A stretch of 64,000 bases of DNA from Parapristionchus giblindavisi (Eukaryota; Nematoda; Chromadorea; Rhabditida; Diplogasteridae): assembly GCA_943737045.1 (NCBI GenBank), contig CALSFV010000223.1, positions 558,001 to 622,000 of the forward strand. Reading direction: 5' to 3'. The position numbers and the translations under genes are program-made. Position 1 is the stretch's first letter; each line of letters opens with the position of its first letter. Under the pieces are notes generated by a model, which searched no databases, was not told where the DNA came from, and worked only from the letters and a program-made list of their open reading frames with translations. This document shows positions 54,901 through 63,500 of the stretch, one piece after another.

Positions 54901-57677
54901 TCCCTATCTACTATCTATTGATCGTTGCAGACTTCCAAACGGGCGACCAGATCATGTCGGCGATTGATCGCCAGTGGTACCTGGGCACGGTGAACGAGGA
55001 GACAAGAGACAATGACAATGGTGGAGACAAGTACGGTGGCACTTACATTACATTGCATTAGAACAACTTTATTCAGCCGAATAGGGTCAGCTGTAGCTTT
55101 CATGGAATTTCCACAAAGAATGATTTTTTTATACGGCATTAGACCATAAAGAGTACAGATGCGCAAATGGGTCACAATTGCCATCTTTATCAGCGACAAA
55201 AGGATAGGTGGATTTAAAGATCCCCTGCTTTGGCCCCTCTAATTTTAATCACAGGTCGAAAACTATGTTACAAAGTACCAAGCCTGGCCGGATTTTGAGC
55301 CAAAAATTTAACAAAAATCGAAAAACCTGACCGGTTTTGAGCCAAATTTGCCAAAAACCGAAAAATCTGACCGGATTTTGAAAACCGATGACCTAGCTAT
55401 TCGACCTATGCTTTTAATGTGCTGATAGGATAAAGAATTGAATTGAATTGAGGCATACCTAGGCCCATCGCTGTTGTACGTAAGTTAAATACATGAATGT
55501 TTCATGAAACGCGCAATCGCCTTGCTCATTGAGGGTCTTTGCAGTGTAGTCATTTTATTTATTTTTTTTGAAAGTTATTCAAGCATAACATCCAGAAGAG
55601 TCTCGAAACCAGAAACCTTTCGTATAATTACAACAGACGAAAGATCAAAGATCACTCATTACAGTACCTCCAACTGGCAGCGGTTGACGATCCGCTGGGA
55701 CACGGGTGAGGACGAGCCCTTCTCGCCCTGGGACATCATGAAGAGGGACGATCGACGATCGAGTACGATCTTTGATCTTTGATCTTTTGAATATTGAAGT
55801 GCAGCACCTTGATCTTTGATCTTTTGATTATTGCAGTGCAGCACCTTGATCTTTGATCTTTTGATTATTAAAGTGCACCACCTTGATCTTTGATCTTTTG
55901 ATTATTACGGTGCAGCACCTTGATGTTTGATCTTTAGATTATTGAAATGCTGTACTTTGATCTTTGATCTTTTATCTGCCTCTCAGATCAATCCGTAACT
56001 GAGGAGGACGAGAGAATGCTGGCCAGATTGCCGACGTGCCCCGGCGATTGGCCCGAAGGGGATGAGGACGGTGAGCGGACACGACAGCGCCTTGCTGAGT
56101 GCCTGCATGCGCTCTCCGAGCTGGAAACCGTTACGGTAGGGTGGTTGTATTAATTGATTCGATATTTTTATTGATTGATTTTGGGTGTAACAAATGAGTT
56201 TTAAGTGCTATAAAACGTATCAATATTCGATATTTAGTAATTTGATTTCATACATTTTCGGTGCCCTCGCCGTCTATTTTTATATAGTGGGTCAATCCTC
56301 TCGAAATAGGGTGGGTTGATTCACAAAATTCGTTATTTTCGCTTAAGAATCGTCATTTTTAGCTTCCAATTTTTATCAAGTGGCCTAAAATGGGTCTTAT
56401 ATAGTGGGTCAATCCTCGCACTGCGAGGGTATGGCAATGTATGATTTGATTTGGTAATTTGTAATTTAGGTGAATTAAATTTAAATTTAATTTAATTTAA
56501 ATTAAATAATTAAATTCAGGTTTTCGCGACGCCCGTCAACATTGACGACTACCCGGACTATCCGGCGTGCGTCGCCTACCCGATCGATATTCAGACCATC
56601 ATCGAACGGATCAATAATGGATACTACCGGTGAGTAAGTTAGCGTTGTGCTTGTTCGTTGTGCCATAGTTTGTGAAGAGTTTGGCCATGTAGTTTATCGG
56701 TTAACCAATAAACTAGATGAAAAAAAAACTTTTCACAAACATTGTCATAGCTAACTAGGGAATGGTTTTTGTGATGGTTTAAATTACGGTTTGTGACCTA
56801 CATAACGATAATCAGCATAGTCGACTTAGTAAGAATCAACTTTCAAAAGTTGCGATTTATCGATTTTTTAAACGAAACCCGTCGCATATCCGCCGCACGA
56901 AAGACAGTCAAAAAAGATTTTTTGGACTTGATTTCCATTGAAACAGCAATTTTTTGCTGGAACTACCATGCAGACATGAAATGCTGTCGGGGGAATCGAA
57001 GTCATGTTCAAAAAGTGAAAGAACACAAAAAATGCAACTTTTTGGCTGTCTTTCGTGAGGCGGATATGCGACGGGTTTCGTTCAAAAAATCGATAAATCG
57101 AAACTTTTGAAAGTTGATTCTTACTAAGTCGACCATGCTGATTATTTCTATGTAGGTCACTAACCATAATTTCAACCATCACAAAAACCATTCCCTAGTA
57201 AGCACAACACTATCATATGTAGCGTTGTGACTATCATAACTCATAACTCAATATACCCTCTTCACTACCGGTGAGTGGTGGGAGTACTACGGTAGCTCGT
57301 AAGAATATTGATTGGTTGATTGACAATAGTCCTCATGTAGGGAGCCTTGTTGTTTACGGGGTGAACTCCTGATCTATATTTCATTAAACGATCGCACCTA
57401 GAATCGTGGGACCGTAATTCCCAACTACTCTCTCTCATATATTTTCGTATTCATCAGCCGAGGATCGATCCAATAAATACGGCTCATTTTTTGCAGAAAA
57501 TATTGTTTTTTTAATCGATCCACCATATTTCGAAAACCGATACACTATATTTTTAAAAAAAACATGTTGGTGGATCCGAACATGTCTCATTCATCTTTGC
57601 TACCTAAGTCGTAGCATTGTATTTACGCGTACTCCACTACCTATCAATAATCTATCACTTTTGCACCGCATAAACCA

Positions 57678-57764
<87 letters not shown>

Positions 57765-60522
57765 CATTACAGTCGCCTTCGTGCCCTCCTCCAGGACGTT
57801 CGTCACATCGCTGTCAGCGCGAAGGAGTTCAACGAGGAGCACAGCTGCATCGTGCGCAACTCGCGCGTTCTCGTCGAGGCGGTCGTGACTTATGCGAAGT
57901 GAGGATTTATGTTTATTTATTTATTTATTTATTTATCTCATAGGTCGAAAAGTATGTTACAATGCACCAAGCCTGACCGGATTTTGAGCCAAGATTTCAC
58001 AAAAAATTTAAAAAATACCTGACCGGCTTTTGAAAACCAATAACCTAGCTACCTATGAATCATCTTTCACGATAAACAGAGAGCGGGGAAAGAAATCATA
58101 GGATCAGTGACTAGATAGGGTACAATGAAAACCTGTAGGACTGGAAGGCCGATATTGTGAAATTTTTGTTTCTAACCAGGAAAGACGTGTTTCAAATCTG
58201 TTTTTGCCGGCGATTTCCAGTTGTTTTTTGAAGCTTGCAAACTCGCCGATTTCGAGTTTCATCTCTTTTTAAAGAGCCATATTTTTTTTCTTCAATCCCG
58301 ATGAAAGACCGATTTATTTAATTAACTGATTTAATTGAGCACTGATTTTGCTTTCGATATATGGTATTCTACGGGGGAATAACGGAGCTCGACCGCTTGT
58401 GGAGGGCATGGCAGATTGATCTCTGATCTTTGATCTTTGATCTTCCAGTGATCCCACCATCACGGATATCGTCGCCCACTACGACGCCTGCCACGATCTG
58501 CCCGACGATAATCTGTTCGAGTGGAGGCGCAAAGCTAAGACGGGTGAGTGATCTTTGATCTTTGACCTCTCGTGAGATCGATCTTTGATCTTTAACCTGT
58601 TATGAGAGATTGATCGTTGATCTTTGACCTCTAGTGAGATTGATCTTTGATCTTTGACCTCTCATGAGATTGATTTTTGACCTCTCGTGAGATTGATCTT
58701 TGGCCTTTGACCTCTCGTGAGATTGATCTTTGATCTTTGCAGTCGCCAGCTCTGAGCTTGCGGCGCGTCGCGAGAGTGAGCGCGCCAACGAGGACGCGGA
58801 TCATGACGCGGACGGACCCGGCGGATGGGTGCGAGAGGCGGCAGAGTGTCTCAATGAGGTTTGTAACATACATGGGCGGGGCATCCAAACAAAAAATTGT
58901 AAAAAGGTTAATTTTACATTGGGCATTCAAAATGTTTTAGAATTTCGCCTAAACATGTTTACATGGGGGCATTCCACATCATTTTCGAAATGTCCATGTA
59001 TGGTCTGTAAGAAGATGATAAGGGGAGATTACTGTACATGGTTTTATTTGGGGGATTATTCTAGGTTATTTTTGAAGATTACGGTAGCTTGTTTATGAAG
59101 GATGACATATTTTCTGTAATGCATCGATACATTTGCCTTACGCTCCTACGCCGTAACCTCCTCCGTCGCGTCTCCGTCGTTACTGCGCAGGCACGTAATG
59201 CAAATGTAACGATGCATAGGGAGATTATTTATTTATAAATATAATTACAGATCATGAAACTGCCGTGCGCACGTCACTTTGTCGACAAGACTCGGTCGGA
59301 TAGAGTGAGTGACATTATGAAATTAAATTATGAAGTATTTAATATTGATAACTGAATGGGTTGCTAGCGTTGTGCGAACTATCAGTGTCGTAGGTCGAAA
59401 AGTATGCTACAAAGTGCCAAGCCTGACCGCATTGTGAGCCAAATTTGCTAAAAATTGAAAAACCTGACCGCATTTTGAAAACCGATCGACCTATGATCAG
59501 TGTGACATGGCGTGTCACACTATGGCATAGAGACAAGTCTTACCAACCCAGGTGAATTCGTGTTTCTCACTTTTCACATAGTCCACTAGTCGCGACGCTC
59601 CTGCTACATATTACAACGGTTGAAGTATGTAAACCCTTACCATTACGTTGCTTTATGCGGGTACAATATATACATTGTAATAATACTTTATTATGCGTGT
59701 ACGCAATGAACCTTACACATTATAACACGCACAAGAATATAGTTGAATGCATAATTCACTATGCCACAGCGGGGCAGCATGAGAATAGCAGTGAGCAATG
59801 AACTACATATAATTTATTTTTAAATAATTATATAATTAAAAAAATTAAATTGAATTGCGAACAAGAAGTAATAATACTCTTGAAATTTTGAATTGCGAAC
59901 AACAAGTAATAATAAAGTAATAATATTCATGTGCTTGATAAAGGTCGTTAAACTGTTAAACTGTTATTTATACGTATTCATGAATAAACAATGTGATGAT
60001 GAAAGAATAATGAATATGATAACGAGAGTATTGTTTTAATTTAATTTAATTTAATTTATCTTACATTGATTAAATGTGACAACAAGTGGTAATGAACAGC
60101 GTAAATTATAATAGGTTGAGTCGATTGGGACTGGACCCCCTCGGCTCACTGAGCTCATTGTATTGTATTGTGTGTATGCAGGATCTGGAAGAGATGTGGG
60201 AGGAGTGCGACGATCTGCGTACGATTCACCAGAAGACGGCGGATGGAGAGATGGCGACGCCTTCCCTCATCGATGAGGCCGTGCGCAAGCTGCTGCAGGA
60301 AGTGCGCAGCACTATTGACGATAGGCGCAGTCAGGTTGGTTTAGGGAGGTTATTGATTGATATTTTGAGTATTTATGTATTTTGGGATTATTAATTGGTT
60401 TTGGGATTATTGATTGGTTTTAGGAGTATTGATTGTTTTCTCTTCAGATCTACAAGCACTCACAAGAGGTTCAGGACAAGTTTATGCAGCGTTTCCGCGC
60501 GGTCACAACCATGTTTGAGGTG

Positions 60523-60568
<46 letters not shown>

Positions 60569-63500
60569 TTATCTGACCTCGGAGGGTGATTGTTTTGTTT
60601 TGTTTTGTTTTGTTTTGTTTTTGTTTTAGAAAGAAAGAAAGACAGACTGTAATATCTAGATGACAGCTTTGTGGCATTTTTATTGTAATTGTAACACTCA
60701 ATCCATAGGTCGAAAGGTATGTTACAAAGTACCAAGCCTGGCTGTATTTTGAGACGAATTTTGCCAAAAATAAAAAAAAACTTGACCGCATTTTGAAATC
60801 CGATATCCTAGCTATTCGACCTATGGTTGGATATCGATTGTTCAATCGATTGTTCTCTATTTCAGTCCTTGATGCGAGCGGCGCCTCAATCGGGCGAGCG
60901 AAGCCTGCGCAGACGACCGCGAGAGTCGCGCGACACTCATCGATACAATACCAGAAGGTGAGCCATCTATTGATCTCTGATCTCTCATCTTTTCTTTGGT
61001 AATTTCTGAACGTCCTTTCATCTTTAAACTTGGTCTCTTGATCTTTGATTTTTGATCTTTTCTGAACATCCTTTCACCTTTCATATCTAAACTTCGTCTC
61101 TTGATCTTTGATCTTTGATCTTTTCTGATAGTCGCTTGATCTTTGGCAATTCCTGAACGTCCTTTCATATTTCATATTTAAACTTCGTCTCTTGATCTCT
61201 GATCTTTTCTGATAGTCCCTTCACCTTTAATCTCCAAACTTTGTCTCTTGATCTTTGATCTCTGATCTTTGATTGTTGCTGATAGTCCCTCCAAGTATCG
61301 TCTTTAAACTTCGTCTCTTGATCTTTAATTGTTTCTGATAGTCCCTTCACCTTTCATCTCAAAACTTCATCTCTTGATCTTTGATCTTATGCTCGCCCAT
61401 ATTGCTCGTTTCAGACAAGTCGAGTCGGCGATCTGGTCCGTCTACCACGACCGCGACGATCCTCACTCGCCCGGAACCGGAACCGGAACCGCAGATCAGC
61501 AGCAACCGTCCATCTCCCGGTCGGGCAGAACCGTGCGAGCCGGAGCCGGCTTTTATCGCGCCATGGTCAATGGACAGCCGATTGGTAAGCAGACGAGACT
61601 CCGCCCACTTTTAAAAATATTTTTAATTGCGATTACTTTGCCACTGTTCAACAATCAATTGAAAGAGCAAATAGTGATTTTTCAAAATCATGCAGCTGTA
61701 CTCAATGCTATGTATATAGAGGAACACTGTTTCGGCCTTCAATGAAAATGTTATTGATTAATCGTTGTCATTTATTGATTTCTTTTTTTTCTTTTTTTTA
61801 GATACGGTACGCGCTTCGTCCGGCCGCTCAGCACGACGTCGTCTGGACTCGGATTCCGATGCCGACGTCGAGGATGGTAGTAGACGGAGGTCGAGTAGAA
61901 GGAGAAGAGTGGTGGTTGAGGATGAAGAGGAGGAGGAGGCTCATGTGGAGCAGCAGCAGGATGATGAAGAGGTTATTGATTGATTGGGGCGATGTATTGA
62001 TTGATTTTTGGGTTCTATTGATTAATTATGTCTATTTATTGATTGATTTGGTGTGATGTATTAATTGATTTTTGCATATTGTTGATTAGTTTGGTGGATT
62101 TATTGATTGGTTGAAGTATTGATTAGGGGGTTTATTGATTGATTAGGTGTATTTATAGATTGGTTGTTCATATTGATTATGGGGTTTATTGATTGATTAG
62201 GCACATTTATAGATTGGTTGAAGTATTGATTATGGGATTTATTGATTGATTATACCGATTAATTTCAGGTGGCGGCTGAGGAACCATCTGAATCGCACGA
62301 TGCGGAGGAGCGTGTCCATAATGGGGTGAACGAGGAAGAAGAAGAGGAGGAGGAAGGATCCGATGAGCCCTATCAGCCAGACGAGACGGTGGTGAAGCGC
62401 GAGGAGGAAGAGGAGGAGGTACGGTGGGGGTACTGTAGGTACGGTGGGTTACTGTAGGTGGAGGAGGGGTTACTGTAGGTGGGTATTACTGAAAGTGGGA
62501 GTCTGTAGTTGTGGGTGCAACAATGTGTGGGATAATAATAATAGTACTATTTATTCTTTCAGCATATTAAATGCAGAGGGGAGGGGGGGGCATAACAGGG
62601 GGAATCTTCTTATTCCCAAGATATATCCTTACGCTTCTGAGAGAATTCATCTCTATTCAAGAAAACGTCCGCGCATGAAACTTGGTTAGAATAGTCAAAT
62701 AACTCACGAAAACCTTATGAAGTTCGTCCAATAGGCCTGCTTGACAAGATGGAAATACTTTCCAGTCTTCTAGGAGGGGACTCAACTGTTGGTCCTCTTC
62801 TCTTGATGGAATAGACGAGTGTAGTGTAGAGTGGTGAGAAATAGTGGATATAGTGGAATTCTGTGCGTTTATTGTTCATCGAATCATTAATTATGTAGTA
62901 GCATTATCGAATGTGGTCTGCGTGAGACATGTATGTGGCTGGTCGATCGGCGGCGTATGTCGTACTAATAGGTTGGCGCGTGAACTCGATTTTTTCTCAC
63001 ATTGCGTTGCCTTCTCGTCGGGGCCTTTCACATAGCCTTGCCTCGCAAAATTAGAAAATTTTCTGTCGAATCTGCAAAAAAAAAATCGGTTTCAGGAGGA
63101 AGAGGAGGAGGAGGCGGAGCCTGATGAGGACGAAGGGGAAGACGATGAGGACTACCAGATGAGCTCTCGTGGCAGTCGACGCACTCGAACGTCTAACGGC
63201 GCCGGGGCCAGGAACGGTGGTAGATCAACCGCCGCGTCAAGCAGAAAACGATCGAGGAAACCGCCTCCGAAAAGGGGCGGAGTCAAGCGGAAACGAGTGC
63301 TATCTGATGAGGAGGAGGAACACGATGAGGATGAGGAGTCAGGTACGGTAGCCCCCCGCCCTGGTCCCACAACGACAGTGTGGATTAAGGTAGCTTGGTC
63401 ATATCGATTGATTGCAGTGACGTCACCGGCGACTTCTGACGCGACGACGTCGACCAATCGAACCGCGAGCACGGCTAGCACACGCAGGAGTGAGAGACAG

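Larger units (their letters stand above)
53670..56135 (+). other. BRWD: BRWD exons 30-36: Tudor-like region (residues 973-1214)
   Basis: Exons 53670-53740, 54100-54200, 54294-54428, 54664-54734, 54931-55030, 55665-55762 and 55987-56135. Seen: F-P-Y-I-A-Q-L-G-D-A-I-V-Y-I-K-K-G-H-E, matching the family's P-Y-I-P-Q-x-G-D-E-V-V-Y-F-x-Q-G-H-E. Then I-V-S-Y-H-D-I-D-N-V-A-D-F-I-I, W-Y-L-G-T-V, and S-P-W-D-I just before the bromodomain. In PHIP this CryptoTudor region with bromodomain 1 binds methylated H3K4. Confidence 0.88.
56520..58543 (+). other. BRWD: BRWD exons 37-39: bromodomain 1 (residues 1215-1324)
   Basis: Exons 56520-56629, 57773-57898 and 58449-58543. F-A-T-P-V-N, Y-P-D-Y, V-A-Y-P-I-D-I-Q-T-I, Y-Y-R-R-L and A-K-E-F-N-E follow the family pattern. 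The Asn in F-N is at the acetyl-lysine contact position. The next helix (R-N-S-R-V-L-V-E-A-V-V-T) is in place. Exon 38 follows 29 TTA repeats. Confidence 0.9.
58743..60519 (+). other. BRWD: BRWD exons 40-43: divergent bromodomain 2 (residues 1325-1456)
   Basis: Exons 58743-58858, 59251-59304, 60182-60334 and 60448-60519. W-V-R-E-A-A-E-C-L-N-E-I-M and C-A-R-H-F-V-D align with helix Z of bromodomain 2. D-L-R-T-I-H lies where D-F-A-T-V is usual, and L-L-Q-E-V-R follows. The segment that normally carries the acetyl-lysine Asn reads D-D-R-R-S-Q-I-Y, with no Asn, so this domain may not bind acetyl-lysine. Confidence 0.75.

Noticed and set aside
57600..57888. Poly-isoleucine proteins over TTA runs (also 38.67, 39.61 and 50.27 kb)
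   Set aside because: Produced by reading ATT/TTA microsatellites; the flanking codons belong to BRWD exons in another frame or to introns.
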